Positions 42,142-51,667 are shown, counted from the first letter of the stretch. The stretch: 64,000 nt of DNA from DTU064 sp045588245 (GCA_045588245.1 JAZNDW010000018.1:1-64000), one strand, 5' to 3'. Made by a program: numbers and translations. The notes: a model not told the origin generated them from the letters alone.

Positions 42142-44187
42142 ATGGCAAATAAATCAAAAAAATCAAAATTTCCTGCCGCGCTGTCACTTGAGCTTGTGAT
42201 CTCGGTTGCGGCGGCTGCCGTCGTGATCCTGCTTCTGACGGCACTCTATTCAGCCGCCGAAAAACTTACCCCGGCCGTGGGTATCGTTGCGGCGGTGCTT
42301 TATCTTTTATCCGTTGCCGCCGCCATCATCGTTCCGACCGTTTGGCGTCGCAAAGCCGCCGCAGACGCGGAAAGTCTCACGCCTTATATCGGAGACATTC
42401 TGACGGATGCGATGATAAATATTTCCGTTCCCTCTGCAATCACGTCGGACAACGGTACCGTTATCTGGAATAACGGCGCATTTCAGACGTTGGCAGGCGA
42501 GCTTGGCACGGGCGGCAAGCTCCGCGGCAAAACGCTTCCCGCCGTTTTGCCTGTAAAATGGAGCGAGGTTTCCGCCATTCACGCGGGCAGTGCGTCCGTT
42601 TCGGTTAAAGACCGCCATTTCGTTCTGAAAAATTACAGATTCCTTGTTAACGGACAGCCCTACCATATGTTCTCCGTTTACGACATTTCAGAGGTCGTTG
42701 AGCTGCGGCGCGAGCTCACCGAGGAACGCACGCTCGTCGCTCACATCCAGATCGACAACTTAAACGAGCTTTCGCTTTATGAGCACGACGAATTCCGCGA
42801 CGCCTCCCGCGACGTTGACGCCGTTTTGCGTGATTGGTCAAACAGCGTCGGCGGAATCTTGCGCGAATATGAGAAAAACAAGTACATCTTCTTTTTCAAG
42901 GAGCGCCATATAGACGCATTCGTAACGAACAAATTTGACGTTCTCGACCGCGTTCGTCAGATCAAGGTAGGCGAGAGCATGACTCCCGTTACTATCTCCA
43001 TCGGTATTTCGCGTGACCGCGGAACACTTTACGAATGTGAAAGAGCTTCCTATAGCGCACTCGACACCGCGCTTCAGCGCGGCGGCGACCAGGTCGTTTT
43101 ACAGTCCGACGGAAATACGGAATTTTACGGCGGACGTCAGAAAGCGGTTCAAAAACGCACGAAGGTGCGCTCACGCACCGTTGCCGTCAAGCTTATACCG
43201 AAGATTAGAGCCGCAGGTAACGTTCTTATTATGGGACACAAGTACCCCGACTTCGACTCTATAGGCGCCTCTATCGGCATGGCCCGCTTCGTTCTTCAGG
43301 AAAAAGCAAACGTCCACATCGTTATCGACTCATTTAACGAAAACGTCAAAGCCGTGATCGAACACGTGTCGGGTGTTATAGGATACAGCGATATGTTCGT
43401 TGACGAAGCTACCGCACTTGATATGATCCGTTCGGATACGCTCGTCATCGTCTGCGACGTCAACAATTTCCAGAATTTTGCGGCTCCCGACGTTGCCATT
43501 TCCGCAAATGAGCTCGTCATCATTGACCACCACATAAAAACAGCCGATCCGCCGAAAGAAGCCGATATTCCCTACATTGAGCCTTCCGCTTCCTCTGCCT
43601 GTGAGCTCATCGCCGAAATGCACGAGCAGATCTATCAGAACGGTTGTCTTACCGTTGCCGAAGCCGATGCGATGTACGCGGGCATCCTGCTCGACACAAA
43701 ACAGCTTTCTCGTTCAACCTCCGCACGCACCTTCTCTGCAATAATGTATCTGCAAAGCTGCGGCGCAAAACCAGAATCTGCTATGGAGTTTTTCCGTGCC
43801 GATCTTGACGATTACCTGCGCGAAGCGAACTTTGAATCAAACGTTCGGCTTTACAGAGATACGATCGCCATCGCCTGCTCGACAGAGGCGGGCACCGCCG
43901 CCGACAAGATCGCGGCGGCAAAGGTCGCAGACAAGCTGCTCACCGCAAAAGGCGTCACCGCCGTTTTCACCGCCGTTAATATTGACGGTGTCGTTCACAT
44001 TTCCGCACGTTCGTCCGGCAGCATAAACGTTCAGCTCATTTTAGAGCGAATGGGCGGTGGAGGACACTTCAACGTTGCGGGTGCGCAGATCAAAAATGCC
44101 GAACTCGATGCGGCTCTCAAAAATCTGAAGACCGCCATCGATGACTACATCAAAGAAACCAAACTTGACACTTCATCACCAAAGTAA
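42142..44187 (+). CDS. gdpP: c-di-AMP phosphodiesterase GdpP
   Basis: This 681-residue protein has two N-terminal membrane helices (about 10-70), a PAS-like domain (about 85-185), a degenerate GGDEF domain and a DHH-DHHA1 phosphodiesterase domain. The DHH motifs are HKYPDFDSIG (about 367) and IIDHHIKTADPP (about 462), and GGGGHFNVAG lies near the C-terminus. GdpP degrades c-di-AMP, affecting cell wall and potassium balance. ATG 42142 is chosen since GGAGG is seven bases upstream; TTG 42097 overlapping yybS is less likely. Confidence 0.94.
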   Translation: MANKSKKSKFPAALSLELVISVAAAAVVILLLTALYSAAEKLTPAVGIVAAVLYLLSVAAAIIVPTVWRRKAAADAESLTPYIGDILTDAMINISVPSAITSDNGTVIWNNGAFQTLAGELGTGGKLRGKTLPAVLPVKWSEVSAIHAGSASVSVKDRHFVLKNYRFLVNGQPYHMFSVYDISEVVELRRELTEERTLVAHIQIDNLNELSLYEHDEFRDASRDVDAVLRDWSNSVGGILREYEKNKYIFFFKERHIDAFVTNKFDVLDRVRQIKVGESMTPVTISIGISRDRGTLYECERASYSALDTALQRGGDQVVLQSDGNTEFYGGRQKAVQKRTKVRSRTVAVKLIPKIRAAGNVLIMGHKYPDFDSIGASIGMARFVLQEKANVHIVIDSFNENVKAVIEHVSGVIGYSDMFVDEATALDMIRSDTLVIVCDVNNFQNFAAPDVAISANELVIIDHHIKTADPPKEADIPYIEPSASSACELIAEMHEQIYQNGCLTVAEADAMYAGILLDTKQLSRSTSARTFSAIMYLQSCGAKPESAMEFFRADLDDYLREANFESNVRLYRDTIAIACSTEAGTAADKIAAAKVADKLLTAKGVTAVFTAVNIDGVVHISARSSGSINVQLILERMGGGGHFNVAGAQIKNAELDAALKNLKTAIDDYIKETKLDTSSPK

Positions 44188-44232
44188 AAAAACAATCGCC
44201 GCCCAAAAGCGGCAATAAGGAGGACATACATT

Positions 44233-44679
44233 ATGAAAGTTATTCTTTTAGCAGACGTCAGAGGTCAGGGAAAAAAGGACGATATACTTAACGTTTCCGA
44301 CGGATACGCACGCAACTTTCTTCTTCCCCGCAAGCTTGCGCTCGAAGTGACACCCGCCGTGCTCCGCGATCTTGAAGCGCGTCAGGCGGAAAAGCGCCGC
44401 ATCGCCGCAGAAGAGCTTGCGGCGGCAAAGGCTGTTGCGTCACAGCTTGAGGGCGTGCTCGTCAAGCTCACTCTCAACGCAGGAGCTGACGGCAAGATCT
44501 ACGGCTCCGTTACCGCAAAGGACGTATGCGACGCACTCAAAGCACAGTGCGGAATCGAGATCGACAAGCACCGCTTCGGACTTTCTGACCCCATCAAGAG
44601 CTTCGGCACCTTCGCCGTTAAGGTGAAGCTCCACGCAGACGTCGTCGGCACCCTCAATGTGCTCGTAACCGAAAAATAA
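44233..44679 (+). CDS. rplI: Ribosomal protein L9
   Basis: This 148-residue protein has the L9 signature at its start (MKVILLADVRGQGKKDDILNV split over the N-domain, then GYARNFLLPRKLA), a long central helix rich in Ala, Glu and Lys, and the C-terminal domain with GKIYGSVTAKDVCDAL. AAGGAGG is nine bases upstream. It sits between gdpP and dnaB. Confidence 0.98.
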   Translation: MKVILLADVRGQGKKDDILNVSDGYARNFLLPRKLALEVTPAVLRDLEARQAEKRRIAAEELAAAKAVASQLEGVLVKLTLNAGADGKIYGSVTAKDVCDALKAQCGIEIDKHRFGLSDPIKSFGTFAVKVKLHADVVGTLNVLVTEK

Positions 44680-44680
44680 T

Positions 44681-46021
44681 ATGGCAAACGATATCACGGG
44701 CAGAAAACTGCCCTTCTCCCTTGAAGCGGAGCAGTCCGTTCTCGGCTCCATTCTGATCTCCCCCGAATGCTTCAACTCTATAGCCGACACCATAACGAGT
44801 GCCGACTTTTACCTTGAAGAGCATCGACAGATATACATGGCAATGCAGGAGCTTTTCCTTAAAAACAAGGATATTGATCCCGTGCTCGTCATGGATACAC
44901 TAATGAAGCTCGGTGTTTATGACGAAGCCGGCGGCAAGGAATACCTCCGCACGCTCGCCGAGATCGTCCCCACGGCGTCAAACGTCCGCGACTATGCCAC
45001 GATCGTCCGCGACAAGTCAACGCTTCGCGCCCTCATCGGCATTTGCGAGGACGTTGCAGGCGCCGCATACACGGAGGGCGAGGAAACCGGACACCTCATA
45101 GACTCCGCCGAATCCCGTATTCTCGGACTCTCCCAGGGTACGGAGCGCAGCGGATTCGTACATATCAAGGACGTTTTGTTAAAACAGTTCAACGCGATTC
45201 AGGAGATCTCCGAAAATCCCGATCAGAACACCGCTATGCCTACGGGCTTTTCCGACCTCGACCGCACCCTCGTCGGTATGGCGCCGGGCGACCTCGTGCT
45301 CATCGGCGCACGTCCCGGTATGGGTAAAACGTCGTTTGCGATGAACGTCGCCGTCAACGTTGCGAAAAAGCAGAAGATACCCGTTTGTGTGTTCTCGCTT
45401 GAAATGTCGGCAGAACAGCTCACCTCGCGTCTGCTTTCAAGCGAAGCTTTGGTGGACAGCACCGCGCTTCGCCGCGGTTCGCTTTCGCGTGACGATTGGC
45501 GCAGACTCGCCGAAGCGTCCGCGATCCTTTCCGAATGCGACATATACATCGACGACACATCGGGACTCACCATTTCCGCTATGCGAGCAAAGCTTCACCG
45601 AATGAAAAACGTCGGCCTTATCGTCGTTGACTATCTGGGACTTATGCAGAGCGACCGCAGGATCGACAACAGGGTTCAGGAGGTCGCAGAGATTTCGCGT
45701 AACCTGAAGCTTCTCGCAAAAGAGCTCGGCGTGCCCGTCATCTGCTGTGCGCAGCTTTCGCGCGGCCCCGAATCGCGTCAGGACAAGCGTCCGATGCTGT
45801 CAGACCTTCGTGACTCCGGTGCCATCGAGCAGGATGCCGACATGGTAATCTTCCTTTACCGCGGCGAATATTACAAAACGACGGGAGCCGCCGAAGAAGA
45901 AGCCGAGATCATCATTGCAAAAAACCGTCACGGATCTGTCGGAACGGTCAAGATCGGCTGGTTCGGCAAATACACGAAGTTTATCACAAAGGAATCCGAT
46001 GATGCGGCACCGCCGCAGTAA
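44681..46021 (+). CDS. dnaB: Replicative DNA helicase
   Basis: This 446-residue hexameric helicase has the N-terminal domain (PFSLEAEQSVLGSIL), Walker A GARPGMGKTSFAMN at about 210, the SLEMS stretch and a late Walker B (LIVVDYLGLM) followed by RDSGAIEQDADMV. It is the partner of the DnaD/DnaI-type proteins encoded at 31486-33413. It begins one base after rplI, so it is translationally close. Confidence 0.98.
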   Translation: MANDITGRKLPFSLEAEQSVLGSILISPECFNSIADTITSADFYLEEHRQIYMAMQELFLKNKDIDPVLVMDTLMKLGVYDEAGGKEYLRTLAEIVPTASNVRDYATIVRDKSTLRALIGICEDVAGAAYTEGEETGHLIDSAESRILGLSQGTERSGFVHIKDVLLKQFNAIQEISENPDQNTAMPTGFSDLDRTLVGMAPGDLVLIGARPGMGKTSFAMNVAVNVAKKQKIPVCVFSLEMSAEQLTSRLLSSEALVDSTALRRGSLSRDDWRRLAEASAILSECDIYIDDTSGLTISAMRAKLHRMKNVGLIVVDYLGLMQSDRRIDNRVQEVAEISRNLKLLAKELGVPVICCAQLSRGPESRQDKRPMLSDLRDSGAIEQDADMVIFLYRGEYYKTTGAAEEEAEIIIAKNRHGSVGTVKIGWFGKYTKFITKESDDAAPPQ

Positions 46022-46043
46022 ACCGTTATACGAAAGGTTCGCC

Positions 46044-46496
46044 ATGAAAAAGATCACGATCGCCATCGTATTTGCCGTCCTCGCCGTTATCGGCTTGACT
46101 GTCGGTGTGCTTGCGGCTGTCCCCGCCATCAACGACCGAGCCGCCGAGGTGCTTGCCGACGAGCTATACTCGCTTTCGCCTCCCGACGGAACCGTCGTTA
46201 TCGAAAGCGTCAGCGCCGCAGGCAATCTCACGGGCAACGGAAACAAAATGCAGTATTTCGCCGCCGTCCTCGTCAGCTCGGATATGTCTATAGAGGAGCT
46301 GTACGCCTATTACACCGATGCCTTTGACGGTGATAGTATTTTTGTCAATGAGCAGACCGAAAACGCGATCCCACAATCGGACAGAGGCGCACTTTCATTC
46401 ACTTCGACACTTGACGAAGATGAAACCTACTACATCATCTACCGTTGGGATTCGACCGATTCATTCTACCGCAACCTTGATATCAGATCACATTAA
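46044..46496 (+). CDS. Single-pass membrane/exported protein, unknown
   Basis: This 150-residue protein has an N-terminal membrane helix (about 5-25) and a small soluble domain with SAAGNLTGNGNKMQYFAAVLV and ELYAYYTDAF. I recognise no family. ATG 46044 has GAAAGG six bases upstream and gives a clean leader. It is the last gene of the dnaB operon and is followed by a terminator. Confidence 0.72.
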   Translation: MKKITIAIVFAVLAVIGLTVGVLAAVPAINDRAAEVLADELYSLSPPDGTVVIESVSAAGNLTGNGNKMQYFAAVLVSSDMSIEELYAYYTDAFDGDSIFVNEQTENAIPQSDRGALSFTSTLDEDETYYIIYRWDSTDSFYRNLDIRSH

Positions 46497-46500
46497 TAAC

Positions 46501-46536
46501 AAAAAAGTGCGAACACCGTGTTCGCACTTTTTTCTT
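46501..46536 (+). terminator. Terminator of the gdpP-dnaB operon
   Basis: AAAAAAGTGCGAACA pairs with TGTTCGCACTTTTTT around a short loop. Confidence 0.92.
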
Positions 46537-46610
46537 GTATTTGCTATATAATTCCAATGCTGCCGTCTTCGCTTCGCGCCTTGAATACGGCAACCGAACG
46601 GTGTTATGCA

Positions 46611-48680
46611 TCAGTCTAAAATACTGCCCTCTCGGGTGAGTCTACTGTCCATCCACTCGTATCTGTCGTTAACAAAGTCGCGGATGTAGTCGAGGTGTCC
46701 CTCCCACGTATGGACGAGGGTTGACGCGGTGCTGACACCGACCTGATATTTGAGCACCTTCGGCCATACGGCGAAGTTATTCACCTGCGCCTCGCGTATG
46801 ATATCGGCGTTTTCATCAACTGACTGAAGCGCTGTTTGCAAGAGCTCATCCTTCACCTCCGCCCAACGCAATTTGATGCACGAAACGAAATATTCGTCGC
46901 GCAAAAGGAAGTACATCCAGTTCTGATACAGATACCCGTACGTTGAATCGACCGACACCCAGCCGTCGTAGCCCTTGATGTCGTCGAGGTGATTGCCGAA
47001 CGCCATGTCATAGTCCCATATCGGCCCTGCCGTCAGCTTTCCGCCCGCAGGCTTGTACATATATAAGCTGCGGTAGAAAACGCATTCGGTGTTGTTCGTC
47101 AGCTCGTTGACGATGAACCAATCGACCCACGAATCAACATCGATGAGCGATTGCCAATCGCCGCCCTTCGATATTGCCGTATCCACGCTCTTGATATAAT
47201 CGTAAATGTACTGATACGTATCGTTTTTCGCCTCTGTTATATCGGGCTCTTTTATGTAGACGCGCTTACAGTAGGTGGTATTGAAATAATCCTTGCCGTA
47301 TACGTTTTCGCTGTCGTAATCCCAGCCGAATTCAAGCAAAAATCCGAAGTCAGAAACGTTGCCGTCCTCATCATAGATAGGATCGCCGAGGTCAACGCGG
47401 CTGTTTGCGTCCTCGATCTTCTCGGCTATCATATAAAGCCCCTGATATTTCCCGTTTATGTATAGGTCAACCGCCGTGTGAGTCGGCGTGAAGCCGAGTC
47501 CGTCGAGCGATTTTGCCATATCGGAGGCGACGTTGTTTCGTATCAGCGACGGGTCGCCGTAATTTGAAACGAGCACCCAGTCGCGGTTTGACGTCATTCC
47601 GAGGATCTTTGCTTTTTCGTCAAGCTTCAGTCGGTATGCGTGCTTCGGGAAAATGCGCCACGATGCGTTTCCGCGTCCGCGCACGTCAAGCGTGTAGCTT
47701 TCTCCGTCAAGCGTCATCGTTGCGCGGACGTAATCAAGCTTTGAGGTGATATCATTACCGCTGTCCGTATCAATCGACAGAACCGGTATGCCGTAGCTCT
47801 TCCGCTCTGCTGTAAGACGGTACGTGCGTGTGTCACCGTTGCCGTCGGCAACGGTGATGAGCTGCGGGCTTGACAGATCAAACGGCTTCGACTCGTCAGA
47901 CGTACACTCCCCGTCGGAGATGACGTCGATATATGCCGCGCCGACGTCGGCATAGTCAAAATCATACGGATAATAAAGCGTGATGAGGTTGCCGTTTATC
48001 ACAACGTCCGCGTCAGCCTCCGTCGTTTTCTTTTTGCCCGTATAAAGCTTAATGCCGTCGAGCGTTGCCGTGCCGATGCCGCCGAGCTTGTCTATGCCGT
48101 CCGTGACGGGCGAGCCGTTATATTCCGCGACATTCATGTATCGTGCAACCTCGTACATAAACGGCACGTCGCCGCCGTGCCAGAACAGCTCCGCTCGCGG
48201 TGCTTCAATGTCAAAACAAGTATAATTCAGATTTGTAACGACGTCGATACTGCATTCGTCGGCTGTTTTTATGATGATCTTCGCACCGTTCTCGAGCTTT
48301 GCCGAGCCGAGAAAGAACAGTTCAACTCCGCAGTCAAACGTAACGTCCCCCTCGATCGTGATGCCGTCCGCCAGCATGATGACAGGCTCAGCTTTGTTTG
48401 CCGCATAGTAAGCCGAAACGTTACCCGAGCTTAAAAGAAGATCAAGCTCCGCCCACGTGCCGACATGGAATAAGTCGCCGTAGCCGACCTTCGCAAGCGC
48501 ATCGCCGCTTCCGTCCGACGTAAGGGATGAGGCGTGAACGTTGAGCATTATCGAATCCGCTTGCTTGCCATAGAAAATAAAAGACATCAGCCCGACGGCA
48601 AGAACGGCAAAAACTGCGAGCACAGCGGCAAGCATTATATACGTTTTTATTTCATTTCTGCGATTGCGGCTCTTTATCAC
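46611..48680 (-). CDS. CotH-family kinase-like surface protein
   Basis: This 689-residue protein has one N-terminal membrane helix (about 13-37), a beta-rich region (to about 330) and a CotH domain with LDVRGRGNASWRIFPKHAY, the KIEDANSRVDLGD and GPIWDYDMAFGN stretches. CotH proteins are atypical protein kinases, first known for phosphorylating spore coat proteins; many Clostridia carry secreted CotH-like proteins in plant-biomass settings. It begins at GTG with GGAGG six bases upstream. No coat gene lies nearby, so its target is not known. Confidence 0.88.
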   Translation of the reverse strand: MIKSRNRRNEIKTYIMLAAVLAVFAVLAVGLMSFIFYGKQADSIMLNVHASSLTSDGSGDALAKVGYGDLFHVGTWAELDLLLSSGNVSAYYAANKAEPVIMLADGITIEGDVTFDCGVELFFLGSAKLENGAKIIIKTADECSIDVVTNLNYTCFDIEAPRAELFWHGGDVPFMYEVARYMNVAEYNGSPVTDGIDKLGGIGTATLDGIKLYTGKKKTTEADADVVINGNLITLYYPYDFDYADVGAAYIDVISDGECTSDESKPFDLSSPQLITVADGNGDTRTYRLTAERKSYGIPVLSIDTDSGNDITSKLDYVRATMTLDGESYTLDVRGRGNASWRIFPKHAYRLKLDEKAKILGMTSNRDWVLVSNYGDPSLIRNNVASDMAKSLDGLGFTPTHTAVDLYINGKYQGLYMIAEKIEDANSRVDLGDPIYDEDGNVSDFGFLLEFGWDYDSENVYGKDYFNTTYCKRVYIKEPDITEAKNDTYQYIYDYIKSVDTAISKGGDWQSLIDVDSWVDWFIVNELTNNTECVFYRSLYMYKPAGGKLTAGPIWDYDMAFGNHLDDIKGYDGWVSVDSTYGYLYQNWMYFLLRDEYFVSCIKLRWAEVKDELLQTALQSVDENADIIREAQVNNFAVWPKVLKYQVGVSTASTLVHTWEGHLDYIRDFVNDRYEWMDSRLTREGSILD

Positions 48681-48872
48681 GTCGGACCTCCTTTACAGTA
48701 TTACAGTATTTTATTTATGATACCACATTGACGTGAATAAATCTATAAAAATCGTCAATTTATCCGCCTCTTTCGTTTAAAAATTCTTCTTTCTTCTTGT
48801 AAGACACCGTTAACTGTGATATACTACAAAAAGACACTGATAATTATAAAAAATCACGGACGGTTCACCTTT

Positions 48873-49733
48873 ATGGAAGCCTCAAAGCTTAAAAGCACCA
48901 TCAGCCAATATCTGCTCCTGACCGTTGCCACCGTCATGCTTGCGGGCGGTATTTACGTTTTCCGTTTCCAGAATAATTTCACATTCGGCGGCGTTACGGG
49001 TATGTCGATCCTGCTTTCCGCCATCACCTCGATGACGGCATCAAATCTCGTCGTAATTATGAATGCCGCGCTCCTTGTCGTTGCGTTCATCTTTCTCGGA
49101 CGGCAGTTCGCTTTCAAAAGCATATATGTCACCGTGCTTTACTCTGCCCTGATAGCTTTCTTTGAACGTTGTTTCCCGATGAAGGCTCCCCTCACCGACG
49201 AGCCCCTGCTTGAGCTTATATTTGCGATCCTTATCCCCGGACTTGCATCTGCCGTCATTTTCAATTTAGGAGCCTCAAGCGGCGGCACCGACATCGTCGC
49301 GATGATAATCAAAAAGTACACGGGCGCTAACATCGGAACGGGACTTCTCATCGCAGACGCACTGACGGTGGCTTGTTCCTTCTTCGTTTTCGGCGTGAAA
49401 ACGGGACTTTTCTCACTCTGCGGTTTCCTTGCAAAATCGCTCGTTATCGACACCGTTATTGAAAACATCAACCTATGTAAATATTTCAACATCGTATGCA
49501 CCGATCCTGAACCTATCTGCAACTTCATCATCAACGTACTGCACCGCGATGCCACCGTTTACGAAGCCAAAGGCGCGTTTACGGGAGGCGCGAAGAAGGT
49601 CGTCATGACCGTTATGAATCGCAGCCAAGCAATCCAGCTCCGCAATTATATTAAAGAAGCCGAACCGAGCGCCTTCATCATGATAACGAACACAAGCGAG
49701 ATCATCGGCAAGGGCTTCCGCGGATTCGTATAA
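48873..49733 (+). CDS. YitT-family membrane protein
   Basis: This 286-residue protein has five or six membrane helices in the YitT (DUF161) part, with GGVTGMSILL and GASSGGTDIVAMIIKKYT, and a cytoplasmic DUF2179 domain (from ATVYEAKGAFTGGAKKVVM). Its function is unknown. ATG 48873 is taken over the ATG at 48816 because it gives the family start; the ribosome site is weak. It is a single-gene unit. Confidence 0.9.
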   Translation: MEASKLKSTISQYLLLTVATVMLAGGIYVFRFQNNFTFGGVTGMSILLSAITSMTASNLVVIMNAALLVVAFIFLGRQFAFKSIYVTVLYSALIAFFERCFPMKAPLTDEPLLELIFAILIPGLASAVIFNLGASSGGTDIVAMIIKKYTGANIGTGLLIADALTVACSFFVFGVKTGLFSLCGFLAKSLVIDTVIENINLCKYFNIVCTDPEPICNFIINVLHRDATVYEAKGAFTGGAKKVVMTVMNRSQAIQLRNYIKEAEPSAFIMITNTSEIIGKGFRGFV

Positions 49734-49752
49734 AATTAAAACAAAAAACATA

Positions 49753-49784
49753 ACGCGGAGAGGTCAACCTCTCCGCGTATGTAG
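49753..49784. terminator. Bidirectional terminator
   Basis: ACGCGGAGAGG (49753-49763) pairs with 49768-49778 around TCAA, between yitT-like and mazF. Confidence 0.85.
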
Positions 49785-49797
49785 TTTCAGTATCGTT

Positions 49798-50208
49798 TTA
49801 CAAAGCTCCCGTTATCCCCGTGCCGCCGGCGACGCCTCCGTATGCGGTCGTGGCACTCGGTACGCCGAGTCCGAAGCTGACGGACAGCGCCGCATCGACT
49901 TCGCTCATGCAGACCGAATCGAGGTGCCCGATCCGCTCACGCAAGCGACGCTTGTCAAGCGTTCGTATCTGCTCGGCAAGGATCACAGAATCCTTCGAAA
50001 GTCCCGCCTCGGCAGACGTTATGTCAATATGCGTCGGCAGGTGCGTTTTGCTCATTTTGCTTGTGATTGCGGCGGCGATGACCGTCGGCGAATATCTGTT
50101 GCCCACATCGTTCTGTATTATCAGAACGGGACGGACGCCGCCCTGCTCCGAGCCCACGACGGGGGACAGGTCAGCATAGTATATATCTCCTCTTCTGACA
50201 CCGTTCAT
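49798..50208 (-). CDS. MazF/NdoA-type mRNA endoribonuclease
   Basis: This 136-residue protein has the MazF/PemK fold signatures: VRRGDIYYADLSPVVGSEQ, RPVLIIQNDVGN, SPTVIAAAITS and ILAEQIRTLDKRRL. The family cuts mRNA at short sequences and is usually held in check by a MazE/NdoAI antitoxin. No such gene is visible upstream: 50209-50354 holds no good small frame on the minus strand. It is also away from alr, unlike in Bacillus. The C-terminal Gly/Ala tail is unusual but may be harmless. Confidence 0.93.
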   Translation of the reverse strand: MNGVRRGDIYYADLSPVVGSEQGGVRPVLIIQNDVGNRYSPTVIAAAITSKMSKTHLPTHIDITSAEAGLSKDSVILAEQIRTLDKRRLRERIGHLDSVCMSEVDAALSVSFGLGVPSATTAYGGVAGGTGITGAL

Positions 50209-50354
50209 TTTGTGTTTTCTCCGTTTTTAGACTTATTTGCGGCCGCAATAGTATTATTGACCGCCAAGCTGACAATTAACCGCTCCGCATAAAATATTTC
50301 ATGCGAGTCTATTATCAGTTTACGAAGTCGGAGATGATATTGTGACACAAAATA

Positions 50355-51476
50355 CTATTCGTTCATTCTTATAAAAAGGTTGTACGCTTCGTCGGGATCC
50401 GTAAATGACGTGCAGATGACGCGGCTTGCGTCATCCCAGGTATAGCTGCCCGGTATGTTATCGTGCTGCGAATAAACCATAACGGTGGCACACTGCAGCT
50501 CAAAGTCCTCATTAAACGAACCGAGTACTCGGAGTAGGCATGGCACGCCGTCCGCAGTATATGCGTGGTCGGAGTGCACAAGCTCTGTATCGTGACGCAC
50601 GATCAGCTCATCCTTTGACACGGCATAGCTTGTGCGGATGCCGCTCTTTTCGGAAACGAAAAAGCTATGGCGATATGAGACCTTTTCCACGTCGTCAACG
50701 TAACCGTCGACGTAAATGATCCCCTCAAAGGTGTCCTCGCGTAAAACGTAATCCTTGTATCTGCCCTCGATGCGTATGGAGGCAGGCTCACGCGTTTCGG
50801 GGTCACCGACGTAAAAAGAGTATCCTTTAAGCTCGTATTCGACGTTTGTAACGTCAGCAACACCATAAAGTATCAAAAGCCCCGCGACGATAACGAGTAG
50901 AGCATATCCGCAAATGACAAGCGCCTTGCGTGTAACGTGAACGCCAAAGGACAGTCCGTCAAAAAAGTTTCTGACACGAAGCGAAACGTCATATCTGCGT
51001 TCCCAGCCCGTGTTTTCGGAAAAGTATTTTTCGTATATTTTCTCGTATTGCTCGGAGAAAAGGATCTTTTCCTCCTCGGTCGGCTCGGCGTCGGTGCGCT
51101 CAGTGCGCGACGGGGACGAAAAAATCGCGTCCGCCAGCGCCTCCGTTGACTGTACCGCCTCCTCATTAACTCTGTCGATGTGCGTCACAAGATACGATAA
51201 ATTTGCAAAATCCGCGTGCATACGCTCGCGGTGCGACGCGACAACGGCAGGGATACGCTCGGGGCAATTAGTCATTTCCTTTATTTCGTCAATCGTGAAA
51301 AGCGCACGCCGCAAAGACGCGATCGTTTTTAGCTTTAGAACGTCAGCATCCGAATACTCGCGGAAGTCACGTCCGTTTTTATCTATGTGGACGGGCGATA
51401 TGAGTCCGCGCTCTTCATAAAGCCTGACGGCGCGTTCCGTCAAACTCGCCGCCTCGGCGGCTTTTTTTATCTGCAT
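50355..51476 (-). CDS. Membrane-anchored MerR-family regulator
   Basis: This 373-residue protein begins with a MerR winged helix (about 1-70: KKAAEAASLTERAVRLYEE, DVLKLKTIASLRRALF). A helical linker leads to one membrane helix (about 185-205, VICGYALLVIVAGLLILYG), and the last 165 residues should lie outside, with beta strands and no family I know. A MerR with an outer sensing domain would signal in one polypeptide. Most MerR proteins are fully soluble, so this layout is unusual. It is divergent from the DUF4349 lipoprotein gene. Confidence 0.85.
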   Translation of the reverse strand: MQIKKAAEAASLTERAVRLYEERGLISPVHIDKNGRDFREYSDADVLKLKTIASLRRALFTIDEIKEMTNCPERIPAVVASHRERMHADFANLSYLVTHIDRVNEEAVQSTEALADAIFSSPSRTERTDAEPTEEEKILFSEQYEKIYEKYFSENTGWERRYDVSLRVRNFFDGLSFGVHVTRKALVICGYALLVIVAGLLILYGVADVTNVEYELKGYSFYVGDPETREPASIRIEGRYKDYVLREDTFEGIIYVDGYVDDVEKVSYRHSFFVSEKSGIRTSYAVSKDELIVRHDTELVHSDHAYTADGVPCLLRVLGSFNEDFELQCATVMVYSQHDNIPGSYTWDDASRVICTSFTDPDEAYNLFIRMNE

Positions 51477-51506
51477 ACGGGCACCTCCTGTGCGGTTTAC
51501 AGTATG

Positions 51507-51537
51507 AGTATAACATATCCCCCCACGTCATAAGCAA
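51507..51537 (-). promoter_or_regulatory. Long-spacer promoter of the MerR-like gene
   Basis: On the minus strand, TTGCTT (51537-51532) and TATACT (51512-51507) are 19 bases apart, the spacing typical of MerR-controlled promoters. The -35 match is only moderate. Confidence 0.5.
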
Positions 51538-51575
51538 CAATTATTTTGTAAAAAGAAATTTTTTTCTAAAATCCG

Positions 51576-51601
51576 GGAACATTTCCGCGGCTGCCCTCGT
51601 C
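51576..51601 (+). promoter_or_regulatory. ECF-sigma-like promoter of the DUF4349 gene
   Basis: GGAAC (51576-51580) and CGTC (51598-51601) are 17 bases apart, the pattern known for many ECF sigma factors. A TATAAT at 51604-51609 follows but lacks a good -35 at 17 bases. Confidence 0.5.
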
Positions 51602-51667
51602 TATATAATCAGAAAACCGAAATTAATCCCGAATTTCGCCGCCATCGGCGGCACGGAGGTAACTACA

